This document shows, piece by piece, positions 31,407 to 39,605 of a stretch of DNA of 64,000 bases. Origin of the DNA: Streptomyces olivochromogenes. GTDB taxonomy: Bacteria > Actinomycetota > Actinomycetes > Streptomycetales > Streptomycetaceae. Each line of letters starts with the position of its first letter. Position 1 is the first letter of the stretch. The stretch spans positions 104,783-168,782 of the forward strand of contig NZ_KQ948462.1 of NCBI RefSeq assembly GCF_001514115.1, written 5' to 3'. The notes under the pieces are model-generated. The model saw only the letters and a list, made by a program, of their open reading frames with translations, made no database searches and had not been told where the DNA came from. The translations under genes were made by a program, and so were the position numbers.

Positions 31407-33866
31407 CTACACCGGGCCCGCCACCACCGACACCGTCTTCGCCAGCGACACTCCCGAGCCGTCACGGCGCGGGTCGATCTCCGGCAGCTCGGCCGGTGTG
31501 CCGTTCTTCTGCGCGGCCCGGGCCGGAACCGCGCCCGCCCAGGCCAGCGAGAGGCAGTCCTCGCCCTTCAGGAACCGCTGGCAGCGCACGCCGCCCGTGG
31601 CGCGGCCCTTGCGCGGGTACTGGTCGAAGGGCGTCAGCTTGGCCGTGGTCTGGACGGAGTCGTCCAGCGTGCCCCGCGAGCCCGCCACCGTGAAGACCAC
31701 CGCGTCCACCGCCGGGTCGACCGCGGTGAAGGAGATCACCTTCGCGCCCTCGGTGAGCTTGATGCCCGTCATGCCGCCCGCCGCCCGGCCCTGCGGGCGG
31801 ACCTGCGAGGCCTGGTAGCGCAGCAGCTGGGCGTCGTCGGTGATGAAGACCAGGTCCTCCTCACCGGTGCGCAGTTCGACCGCGCCGACGATCCGGTCGC
31901 CGTCCTTGAGGGTGATGACCTCCAACTCCTCCTTGTTCGAGGGGTAGTCGGGGACCACACGCTTCACGACGCCCTGCTCGGTGCCGATCGCCAGACCGGG
32001 TGAGGACTCGTCGAGCGTCGTCAGACAGACCACCGTCTCGTCCGGCTCCAGGGAGGACAGGAACTCCGCGATCGGCGCGCCTCCGGAGAGGTTGGGCGCC
32101 GACGCCGTCTCCGGCAGCTGCGGCAGGTCGATCACGTTCAGCCGGAGCAGGCGGCCCGAGGACGTGACCGCCCCGATCTCGCCGCGGGCCGTCGCCGGCA
32201 CCGCGGAGACGATCAGGTCGTGCTTGGTGCGCTTGGCGTCCTCGGCCTCCCCGAAGGGGTCGCCGTTGGCCGTACGGGCCAGCAGGCCCGTCGAGGACAG
32301 CAGCACCCGGCACGGGTCGTCGGCCACCTGGAGCGAGACCGTCGCGGCGGGGGCGCCCGCGGACTCCAGAAGCACCGTGCGCCGGTCGGTGCCGAACTTC
32401 TTGGCGACCGCGGCCAGTTCTCCGGAGACCAGCTTGCGCAGCTCGGCGTCCGAGTCGAGGATCCCGGTCAGCTCGTCGATCTCGCCGTTGAGCCGGTCGC
32501 GCTCCGACTCCAGCTCGATGCGGTCGAACCTGGTCAGGCGGCGCAGCGGCGTGTCCAGGATGTACTGCGTCTGGATCTCGGAGAGGGAGAAGTGCTCGAT
32601 CAGGCGCTCCTTCGCCTGCGCCGAGTTGTCGCTGGAGCGGATGAGGCGGATGACCTCGTCGATGTCCAGGAGGGCGACGAGAAGGCCCTCGACCAGGTGG
32701 AGACGGTCGCGCTTCTTGCCGCGGCGGAACTCACTGCGGCGGCGCACGACGGTGAAGCGGTGGTCGAGATAGACCTCGAGGAGCTCCTTGAGGCCCAGGG
32801 TGAGCGGCTGACCGTCCACCAGCGCCACGTTGTTGATGCCGAAGGACTCCTCCATCGGCGTCAGCTTGTAGAGCTGCTCCAGGACCGCTTCCGGCACGAA
32901 GCCGTTCTTGATCTCGATGACCAGGCGCAGTCCGTGCGAGCGGTCGGTGAGGTCCTTGACGTCGGCGATGCCCTGGAGCTTCTTGGAGTTGACCAGGTCC
33001 TTGATCTTGCTGATCACCTTCTCCGGGCCGACGGTGAAGGGCAGTTCGGTGACGACGAGGCCCTTGCGGCGCGCCGTGACGTCCTCCACCGACACCGTGG
33101 CACGGATCTTGAAGGTGCCGCGGCCCGACTCGTAGGCGTCCCGGATCCCGGTCAGGCCGACGATACGGCCGCCCGTGGGCAGGTCGGGGCCCGGCACGTA
33201 CTTCATCAGCGTGTCCAGGTCGGCGCCCGGATAGCGGATCAGGTGGCGGGCGGCCGCGATGACCTCGCCGAGGTTGTGCGGCGGCATGTTCGTCGCCATA
33301 CCGACGGCGATCCCGGACGAGCCGTTGACCAGCAGGTTCGGGTACGCCGCCGGGAGGACGTCGGGCTCCTGCTCCTGGCCGTCGTAGTTCGGCGTGAAAT
33401 CGACCGTGTCCTCGTCGATGGACTCGGTCATCAGTGACGTGGCGTCGGCCATCCGGCACTCGGTGTAACGCATGGCGGCCGGCGGGTCGTCATTGCCGAG
33501 CGAACCGAAGTTGCCATGGCCGTCGACCAGCGGCAGGCGCATGGAGAACGGCTGGGCCAGGCGCACCAGCGCGTCGTAGATCGACGCGTCGCCGTGCGGG
33601 TGGAGCTTACCCATGACCTCGCCGACGACGCGGGCGCACTTCACATAGCCGCGGTCGGGGCGCAGCCCCATCTCGTTCATCTGGTACACGATGCGGCGGT
33701 GCACGGGCTTGAGGCCGTCACGGGCGTCCGGCAGGGCTCGCGAATAGATGACCGAGTACGCGTATTCGAGGAAGGAGCCCTGCATCTCGTCCACGACGTC
33801 GATGTCGAGGATCTTCTCCTCGTACGAGTCGTCGGGCGGCGGGGTCTTCGTGCTGCGGCGGGCCAT
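31407..33866 (-). CDS. parC: Topoisomerase IV subunit A (ParC/ParX type)
   Basis: 819 residues. Breakage-reunion domain with the catalytic Tyr in AAMRYTECR (near residue 128) and LHPHGDASIYDAL upstream of it; beta-pinwheel C-terminal domain. It decatenates chromosomes with the subunit at 10592-12715. The residue equivalent to E. coli GyrA Ser83 is Ala (HPHGDASIYD), as in mycobacterial gyrase, which by analogy lowers fluoroquinolone sensitivity. The GQRGxxG-type gyrase box is not evident, consistent with topoisomerase IV. ATG 33866 is supported by length (818 residues from memory in S. coelicolor) and by AAGGAG 11 nt upstream; the frame upstream is unconserved. Convergent with cobW with 1 nt between stops. 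Confidence 0.95.
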   Translation of the reverse strand: MARRSTKTPPPDDSYEEKILDIDVVDEMQGSFLEYAYSVIYSRALPDARDGLKPVHRRIVYQMNEMGLRPDRGYVKCARVVGEVMGKLHPHGDASIYDALVRLAQPFSMRLPLVDGHGNFGSLGNDDPPAAMRYTECRMADATSLMTESIDEDTVDFTPNYDGQEQEPDVLPAAYPNLLVNGSSGIAVGMATNMPPHNLGEVIAAARHLIRYPGADLDTLMKYVPGPDLPTGGRIVGLTGIRDAYESGRGTFKIRATVSVEDVTARRKGLVVTELPFTVGPEKVISKIKDLVNSKKLQGIADVKDLTDRSHGLRLVIEIKNGFVPEAVLEQLYKLTPMEESFGINNVALVDGQPLTLGLKELLEVYLDHRFTVVRRRSEFRRGKKRDRLHLVEGLLVALLDIDEVIRLIRSSDNSAQAKERLIEHFSLSEIQTQYILDTPLRRLTRFDRIELESERDRLNGEIDELTGILDSDAELRKLVSGELAAVAKKFGTDRRTVLLESAGAPAATVSLQVADDPCRVLLSSTGLLARTANGDPFGEAEDAKRTKHDLIVSAVPATARGEIGAVTSSGRLLRLNVIDLPQLPETASAPNLSGGAPIAEFLSSLEPDETVVCLTTLDESSPGLAIGTEQGVVKRVVPDYPSNKEELEVITLKDGDRIVGAVELRTGEEDLVFITDDAQLLRYQASQVRPQGRAAGGMTGIKLTEGAKVISFTAVDPAVDAVVFTVAGSRGTLDDSVQTTAKLTPFDQYPRKGRATGGVRCQRFLKGEDCLSLAWAGAVPARAAQKNGTPAELPEIDPRRDGSGVSLAKTVSVVAGPV

Positions 33867-34145
33867 CGCTGCTGCGGCTCCTTCACAGTCTCTGCCGGGG
33901 CATGAACGGGTTCTGACGCGCACCATTGTGGACCGCCGCACTGACAACGCCGACCGCGACCCGTCCATAGGGGCTCCGCGGAGCCCGGTTCCGCTCGCTC
34001 ACGGTGAACGGAAGTCCGGCCTCCCACCTCAGGAATTCTCGCTCTCGGCGTACGAGGTGCGGGAACTTCGCCACCTGTCGGCGCGCTTGCATACAGTGGC
34101 AGGACCGGCAGGAATTCTGCAGTTTCCGCGATCGAAGGGACGTAC

Positions 34146-35486
34146 ATGCCCATGGGTCACACGGCCACAGCTGAGGCAGGCTCCGGCGGCCTGACAGCGA
34201 CCGAGCACCGCCTGGCCAACGGCCTGCGCGTGGTGCTCTCCGAGGACCATCTGACCCCGGTCGCGGCGGTGTGCCTCTGGTACGACGTCGGCTCACGGCA
34301 CGAGGTCAAGGGCCGTACCGGCCTTGCTCACCTTTTCGAGCACCTGATGTTCCAGGGCTCCGGCCAGGTGAAGGGCAACGGCCACTTCGAACTGGTGCAG
34401 GGCGCGGGCGGCTCCCTCAACGGAACGACCAGTTTCGAGCGCACGAACTACTTCGAGACGATGCCCGCCCACCAGCTGGAGCTCGCCCTCTGGCTGGAGG
34501 CCGACCGCATGGGCTCGCTGCTGGCCGCGCTCGACGACGAGTCCATGGAGAACCAGCGGGACGTCGTCAAGAACGAGCGCCGCCAGCGTTACGACAACGT
34601 GCCCTACGGCACCGCCTTCGAGAAGCTGACCGCGCTCGCCTACCCCGAGGGCCACCCGTACCACCACACCCCGATCGGGTCGATGGCGGACCTGGACGCG
34701 GCGACCCTGGAGGACGCCCGCGCCTTCTTCCGCACCTACTACGCGCCGAACAACGCGGTGATCTCCGTGGTCGGGGACATCGACCCACGGCAGACGCTCG
34801 CGTGGATCGAGAAGTACTTCGGCTCCATCCCCGGGCACGACGGCAAGCCCGCCCCGCGCGACGGCTCGCTGCCCGAGGTCATCGGCGAGCAGCTGCGCGA
34901 GGTCGTCGAGGAGGAGGTCCCGGCGCGCGCCCTGATGGCCGCCTACCGGCTCCCGGAGGACGGCACGCGCGCGGCCGACGCGGCCGACGTGGCGCTCACC
35001 ATCCTCGGCGGCGGCGAGTCGTCCCGGCTCTACAACCGGCTCGTACGCCGCGACCGCACCGCCGTCGCGGCAGGGTTCGGCGTGCTGCGGCTCGCCGGAG
35101 CGCCCTCCCTGGGCTGGCTGGACGTGAAGACGTCCGGTGACGTCGAGGTCCCGGTGATCGAGTCCGCCGTCGACGCGGAGCTCGCCCGGTTCGCCGAGGA
35201 GGGCCCCACGGACGAGGAGATGGAGCGCGCCCAGGCCCAGTTGGAGCGCGAGTGGCTGGACCGGCTCGGCACGGTCGCGGGCCGCGCCGACGAACTGTGC
35301 CGGTACGCCGTCCTGTTCGGCGACCCGCAGCTCGCCCTGACGGCCGTACAGCGCGTCCTGGACATCACGGCCGAGGAGGTCCAGGAGGTCGCAAAGTCCC
35401 GCCTGCGCCCCGACAACCGCGCGGTGCTCGTGTACGAGCCGGTCGCTGCCGGCACCACCGAAGAGGACGAGGAGGCGGCGAAGTGA
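34146..35486 (+). CDS. Zinc metalloprotease, M16 family (catalytic subunit)
   Basis: 446 residues. The inverted zinc motif HXXEH is present (HLFEHLMF, about residue 60), with the distal Glu in NQRDVVKNERRQ. Two M16 half-domains follow. M16 enzymes of this size work as heterodimers with an inactive partner, here the next gene, which it overlaps by 4 nt. Substrates are usually short peptides or signal peptides; there is no secretion signal, so action is in the cytoplasm. ATG 34146 follows AAGGGA; ATG 34152 is an alternative. The pair is conserved in this position in Streptomyces. Confidence 0.93.
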   Translation: MPMGHTATAEAGSGGLTATEHRLANGLRVVLSEDHLTPVAAVCLWYDVGSRHEVKGRTGLAHLFEHLMFQGSGQVKGNGHFELVQGAGGSLNGTTSFERTNYFETMPAHQLELALWLEADRMGSLLAALDDESMENQRDVVKNERRQRYDNVPYGTAFEKLTALAYPEGHPYHHTPIGSMADLDAATLEDARAFFRTYYAPNNAVISVVGDIDPRQTLAWIEKYFGSIPGHDGKPAPRDGSLPEVIGEQLREVVEEEVPARALMAAYRLPEDGTRAADAADVALTILGGGESSRLYNRLVRRDRTAVAAGFGVLRLAGAPSLGWLDVKTSGDVEVPVIESAVDAELARFAEEGPTDEEMERAQAQLEREWLDRLGTVAGRADELCRYAVLFGDPQLALTAVQRVLDITAEEVQEVAKSRLRPDNRAVLVYEPVAAGTTEEDEEAAK

Positions 35487-36871
35487 CCGAGCTCGCCACC
35501 ATGGACTTCCATCCGCAGCCCCAGGCGGGTCAGCCCAAGCCCTGGGCCTTCCCGGCGCCCGAGCGCGGCACGCTGGACAACGGCCTGACCGTGTTGCGCT
35601 GCCACCGCCCCGGCCAGCAGGTCGTCGCCGTCGAGGTGCTGCTCGCCGCGCCGCTCGAGGCCGAGCCCGTGGGCCTCGACGGCGTCGCCACGATCATGGC
35701 GCGCGCCTTCTCCGAGGGCACCGACAAGCTCTCCGCCGAGGAGTTCGCCGCCGAGCTGGAGCGCTGCGGCGCCACCCTCGACGCGCACGCCGACCACCCC
35801 GGCGTGCGGCTGTCGCTCGAAGTGCCCGTCTCGCGCCTGCCCAAGGCGCTCGGGCTGCTCGCCGACGCCCTGAGGGCACCGGCGTTCGCGGACAGCGAGG
35901 TCGAGCGGCTGGTGCGCAACCGGCTCGACGAGATCCCGCACGAGACGGCCAACCCGGCCCGGCGTGCCGCCAAGGAGCTCTCCAAGGAGCTGTTCCCGGC
36001 GACCTCGCGCATGTCGCGCCCGCGCCAGGGCACCGAGGAGACCGTCCAGAAGATCGACTCGGCGGCCGTACGCGCCTTCTTCGACAAGCACGTACGTCCC
36101 GCCACGTCCGTCGCCGTGATCGTCGGCGACCTGACCGGCGTCGACCTCGACGCGCTGCTCGCCGAGACGCTCGGCGACTGGACCGGTTCGTCCGCCGAGC
36201 CGCGACCCGTGCCGCCGGTGGCCGCCGACGACACCGGCCGTGTGATCATCGTGGACCGCCCCGGCGCGGTCCAGACGCAGCTGCTCATCGGCCGCGTCGG
36301 CGCCGACCGGCACGACCGTGTGTGGCCCGCCCAGGTGCTCGGCACGTACTGCCTCGGCGGCACCCTCACCTCGCGCCTGGACCGCGTCCTGCGCGAGGAG
36401 AAGGGCTACACCTACGGTGTGCGGGCGTTCGGTCAGGTCCTGCGCGCCGCGCCGGACGGAACCGGTATCGCGATGCTCGCCATCAGCGGCTCCGTGGACA
36501 CCCCGAACACCGGCCCGGCGCTCGACGACCTCTGGAAGGTGCTGCGCACCCTCGCCGCAGAGGGCCTGACGGACGCCGAGCGCGACATCGCCGTACAGAA
36601 CCTGGTGGGGGTGGCGCCCCTCAAGTTCGAGACCGCGGCGGCCGTCGCGGGCACGCTCGCGGACCAGGTCGAGCAGTACCTGCCGGACGACTACCAGGCG
36701 ACGCTGTACCAGCAGCTCGCCGCGACCGGCACCGTGGAGGCCACCGCGGCCGCCGTGAGCGCCTTCCCGGTGGACCGTCTGGTGACCGTCCTCGTCGGCG
36801 ACGCCGCGCAGATCCAGGAGCCCGTCAAGGCCCTCGGAATCGGTGAAGTGACCGTCGTTTCGGCGGAGTAG
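35483..36871 (+). CDS. M16-family protease partner lacking the zinc motif
   Basis: 462 residues from GTG 35483, overlapping the previous stop and preceded by GAGGAGG. The fold is M16 but the zinc motif position reads MARAFSEGTD, with no HXXEH. The substrate-positioning Arg/Tyr region is kept (LTSRLDRVLREEKGYTYG). This is the pattern of heterodimeric M16 proteases: one subunit carries zinc, the other the Arg/Tyr pair. It should assemble with the upstream subunit. Confidence 0.93.
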   Translation: MTELATMDFHPQPQAGQPKPWAFPAPERGTLDNGLTVLRCHRPGQQVVAVEVLLAAPLEAEPVGLDGVATIMARAFSEGTDKLSAEEFAAELERCGATLDAHADHPGVRLSLEVPVSRLPKALGLLADALRAPAFADSEVERLVRNRLDEIPHETANPARRAAKELSKELFPATSRMSRPRQGTEETVQKIDSAAVRAFFDKHVRPATSVAVIVGDLTGVDLDALLAETLGDWTGSSAEPRPVPPVAADDTGRVIIVDRPGAVQTQLLIGRVGADRHDRVWPAQVLGTYCLGGTLTSRLDRVLREEKGYTYGVRAFGQVLRAAPDGTGIAMLAISGSVDTPNTGPALDDLWKVLRTLAAEGLTDAERDIAVQNLVGVAPLKFETAAAVAGTLADQVEQYLPDDYQATLYQQLAATGTVEATAAAVSAFPVDRLVTVLVGDAAQIQEPVKALGIGEVTVVSAE

Positions 36872-36896
36872 AGGTTCAACGGAGCGTGACTCCGTA

Positions 36897-36934
36897 GGGC
36901 CCGGGTGACTGATCAGTCGCCCGGGCCCCTTTTT
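36897..36934 (+). terminator. Rho-independent terminator after the M16 pair
   Basis: GGGCCCGGGTGACT, 4-nt loop, AGTCGCCCGGGCCCC, then TTTTT. A stem of about 14 bp with one bulge and a T run, unusual for this GC-rich genome. Confidence 0.92.
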
Positions 36935-37044
36935 GATCGGATTTCCGCTCGGGTTTTCGCTCGGGCTTCATCCCCAAGATGTCCGTATTGGTAGGGAGGT
37001 TGCCCGTCTGCCCTGTGGCATGCACTACAAAAGCCGTGATCCGT

Positions 37045-37073
37045 TTGTTGATTGAAAGACGCCCGTCTAGCGT
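37045..37073 (+). promoter_or_regulatory. Candidate promoter of the riboswitch-M23 unit
   Basis: TTGTTG (37045-37050), 17 nt, TAGCGT (37068-37073). It would start transcription near 37080, about 45 nt before the riboswitch. Confidence 0.5.
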
Positions 37074-37125
37074 CGGTGCGGCTGTTCGTCAGGCAGTGCG
37101 CCGCGCCCGCGGCACCGGACAGTCA

Positions 37126-37263
37126 TCGCCGAGTCCCCGTACGGCGCGAGCCAGGGGAGCCGGGGACCCACACGTAGTCCCTGGGGTGAATCGGACGCCC
37201 TCCCTGGAGGGGGTCCGTAGGAGACCTTCCTGCTCCGAACCCGTCAGCTAACCCGGTAGGCGA
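37126..37263 (+). ncRNA. c-di-AMP riboswitch (ydaO/yuaA class)
   Basis: Closing stem TCGCC (37126-37130) / GGCGA (37259-37263). Conserved blocks in order: GAGTCC, CCGGGGACCCA, GGGGTGAATC, GTAGGAGACCTTCC, GAACCCGTCAGCTAACC and GGTAGGCGAGAGG. In this class c-di-AMP binding turns expression off, and in actinobacteria the targets are cell-wall hydrolases. It precedes an M23 peptidase by 26 nt, and the ribosome site lies just 3' of the closing stem. Confidence 0.94.
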
Positions 37264-37289
37264 GAGGGAAGGAAAGGACCAGCCCCTAC

Positions 37290-38054
37290 ATGGCGTTCAC
37301 CTGTGGCCCCGGGAAACACCGCCGTCCGAGCCGCGTGAAGCGCTCCACCACGAACGCCGTCGGCGTCGCCGCGCTCACCACCACCGGTGTCATCGGAACC
37401 CTGGCCGCCCCGGCACTCGCCGCGGACGCCTCCGTCGAGCAGACCGGGCTGACCCAGGCCGTCACCCTCGGCGACAACGTCGCCGCCCAGATCGACGCGC
37501 AGGCCGCCGCCCAGCAGCGCGCCGCCGACGAGGCCGCCGCGCGCAAGAAGGCCGAAGAGGCCGCGCGCAAGAGGGCCGCCGAGGAGGCGAAGAAGGAGCG
37601 CGAGGCCAAGGAGCGTGCCGCCCGCGCCGCCGAGCGCAAGCGCCTCAACACCTTCGTCCTGCCGATCACCGGCTCGTACATCTCCACCGGCTACAAGACC
37701 GGCGGCAGCCTCTGGTCCTCCGGCAGCCACACCGGCGTCGACTTCCACGCCGCCTCCGGGACCTCGGTCCACGCGGTCGGCTCCGGCACGGTCGTCACGG
37801 CCGGCTGGGGCGGCGCGTACGGCAACCAGATCGTCCTGAAGATGCACGACGGCACCTACACGATGTACGGCCACCTGTCGTCCATCGGTGTCTCCGTGGG
37901 GCAGACGGTCACCCCGGGCCAGCAGATCGGCCTCTCCGGCTCCACCGGGAACACCACCGGGCCGCACCTCCACTTCGAGGCCCGCACGACGGCGGAGTAC
38001 GGCTCCGACATGGACCCGGTCGCCTACCTCCGCTCACACGGCGTGAACGTCTGA
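37290..38054 (+). CDS. Secreted M23 (LytM-type) peptidoglycan peptidase
   Basis: 254 residues. Signal peptide with cleavage near ALA-AD (residue 44-45), an Ala/Lys/Glu/Arg coiled coil (about 60-118), then an M23 domain with the zinc ligands in HTGVDFH and HLHFEA. It should cut peptide cross-links outside the membrane; the coiled coil resembles those that tether or regulate such enzymes in division and sporulation. Control by the c-di-AMP riboswitch upstream ties its synthesis to osmotic and cell-wall state. AAGGAAAGGA is the ribosome site. Confidence 0.93.
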   Translation: MAFTCGPGKHRRPSRVKRSTTNAVGVAALTTTGVIGTLAAPALAADASVEQTGLTQAVTLGDNVAAQIDAQAAAQQRAADEAAARKKAEEAARKRAAEEAKKEREAKERAARAAERKRLNTFVLPITGSYISTGYKTGGSLWSSGSHTGVDFHAASGTSVHAVGSGTVVTAGWGGAYGNQIVLKMHDGTYTMYGHLSSIGVSVGQTVTPGQQIGLSGSTGNTTGPHLHFEARTTAEYGSDMDPVAYLRSHGVNV

Positions 38055-38098
38055 CACTCGCACATCCCTAACGTCTGACGACCCGCGTCAACACTTCC

Positions 38099-38128
38099 GA
38101 AGCCCCGGCTCCCCTCAGCCGGGGCTTC
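38099..38128 (+). terminator. Terminator after the M23 gene
   Basis: GAAGCCCCGGCT, 6-nt loop, AGCCGGGGCTTC, perfect 12-bp stem. Confidence 0.9.
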
Positions 38129-38266
38129 GTCGTTTCGAACGACTGTCTGTCCAAAAAATATCCATGGATTCCGGCCCGCCATCGGAAATTCCGGCTCTCT
38201 GCAATAGAGTCACTGAACAAGCGTCAATCGACCGCGTTTCGCGGGGATTAAGGCGGAGGTCCGGTC

Positions 38267-38962
38267 ATGCGCATTCCCGCGCACTCGGTATGCACGGCGA
38301 TCCGTGACGACATCGTCGCGGGTGTCTACGAGCGCGGCAGCCGGCTCACCGAGGAACTGCTCGCGCGGCGCTACGGCGTCTCGCGGGTCCCCGTGCGCGA
38401 GGCCCTGCGCACGCTGGAGGCCGAGGGCTTCGTCGTCACCCGTCGGCACGCGGGCGCGTGCGTCGCGGAGCCCACCGAGCAGGAGGCCGCGGACCTGCTC
38501 GAGATGCGCATGCTCCTGGAGCCGCTGGGCGCCGCGAGGGCCGCGCAGCGGCGTACCGAGGCCCACCTCAAGGTGCTTCGAGGCCTGGTCAGACTGGGTC
38601 AGGAGCGGGCCAGGAGGGGGAACAGCGAGGATCTGCGCTCGCTCGGCGGCTGGTTCCACGAGACCCTGGCGCAGGCCTCCGGGAGCCCCGCGCTGACCTC
38701 CACGCTGGCCCAGTTGCGGCACAAGATCGCCTGGATGTACGCGGTCGAGGCGCCGGCCAATCCGGCGGAGTCCTGGGCGGAGCACGGCGGGATCGTGGAC
38801 GCGGTGGCGCGCGGCGACAGCGAGCGGGCGCGGGCGGTCATGGCGCTGCACACCGAGCGCGCGACGGTCGCGCACCGGCTGCGCTTTCCCGGCGGGGGAG
38901 ATCGTCCGGAGCGTGTGAGGACTTCGCAACATCCCGTAAACATGACGGGCGTGCGTCATTAA
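38267..38962 (+). CDS. GntR-family regulator, FCD (FadR) type
   Basis: 231 residues: a GntR winged helix (residues 5-75, YGVSRVPVREALRTLEAEGF) and an FCD helical domain with the metal-site His residues (WFHETL, ALHTERA). FCD members usually respond to small organic acids. GGAGGT precedes the ATG. The gene is convergent with ptsH and separated from it by a hairpin, so it is probably not in the same regulon by position alone. The C-terminal 20 residues are polar and probably disordered. Targets are unknown. Confidence 0.9.
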   Translation: MRIPAHSVCTAIRDDIVAGVYERGSRLTEELLARRYGVSRVPVREALRTLEAEGFVVTRRHAGACVAEPTEQEAADLLEMRMLLEPLGAARAAQRRTEAHLKVLRGLVRLGQERARRGNSEDLRSLGGWFHETLAQASGSPALTSTLAQLRHKIAWMYAVEAPANPAESWAEHGGIVDAVARGDSERARAVMALHTERATVAHRLRFPGGGDRPERVRTSQHPVNMTGVRH

Positions 38963-39032
38963 CACCGGCACCGTATACAAAGAGAGGTAATTCGCGGGGG
39001 ATTATTTCTGCTGCCCGTAATTGGGAAAAGCG

Positions 39033-39065
39033 AAGGGCCCGCCCGATGTTTTCAGGCGAGCCCTT
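39033..39065. terminator. Bidirectional hairpin between the GntR gene and ptsH
   Basis: AAGGGC, GCC ... GGC, GCCCTT arms around a 10-nt loop, with T/A runs at the edges, between convergent genes. Confidence 0.7.
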
Positions 39066-39145
39066 TGAATGCGTGCGGGGTGGGGTCTTTTGGTGCGAAG
39101 ACCACTCCCGCCATCAATTGAGGAACCCCGCTCGAGGGCTCTTTC

Positions 39146-39427
39146 TCAGACGGTCTCGGGGAGCTCCTCGAGACCCTCCGCCACCAGCTTCGCCAGCCGG
39201 TCGAGCGCGGCGTCCGCGCCCTCGGCGTCCGAGGCGAGGACGATCTCCTCGCCGCCCTGGGCGCCCAGGCCGAGGACCGCCAGCATGGAGGCCGCGTTGA
39301 CGGGGTTGCCCTCCGCCTTGGCGATCGTCACGGGGATACCGGAGGCCGTGGCCGCCCGGACGAAGATGGAGGCGGGACGGGCGTGGAGGCCCTCGGCCCA
39401 GCCGACGTTGACGCGGCGCTCAGCCAT
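39146..39427 (-). CDS. ptsH: HPr, phosphocarrier of the sugar phosphotransferase system
   Basis: 93 residues. Active His15 in GLHARPAS and the following hydrophobic patch are intact. HPr passes phosphate from enzyme I to sugar-specific IIA proteins, in Streptomyces mainly for N-acetylglucosamine and fructose. The residue at the usual Ser46 position lies in NAASMLAVLGLGAQ, so the regulatory serine is present. A DasR operator lies 26-41 nt upstream (39453-39468), consistent with GlcNAc-responsive control known for ptsH in S. coelicolor. AAGGG serves as the ribosome site. Confidence 0.96.
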   Translation of the reverse strand: MAERRVNVGWAEGLHARPASIFVRAATASGIPVTIAKAEGNPVNAASMLAVLGLGAQGGEEIVLASDAEGADAALDRLAKLVAEGLEELPETV

Positions 39428-39452
39428 GTGATGCTGCCCTTCAGGTGTTCAG

Positions 39453-39468
39453 GGTTGTCTAGACCAGT
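39453..39468 (-). promoter_or_regulatory. DasR-responsive element (dre) upstream of ptsH
   Basis: GGTTGTCTAGACCAGT matches the dre consensus A(G/C)TGGTCTAGACCA(G/C)T at 14 of 16 positions. DasR represses pts genes until glucosamine-6-phosphate accumulates. Confidence 0.85.
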
Positions 39469-39605
39469 GTTCCACAACGTGAAGCGAGTCCGGGCAGGGT
39501 GTTGTTCCCGTCCCGAACTCCGCGTCGGATCCCGGCCTGGAACCGACTTCGGTGCCCCTAGCCTGCCTCGCGCCGTTGTCGGACGCGAGCCGTACTCTGG
39601 GGCCC

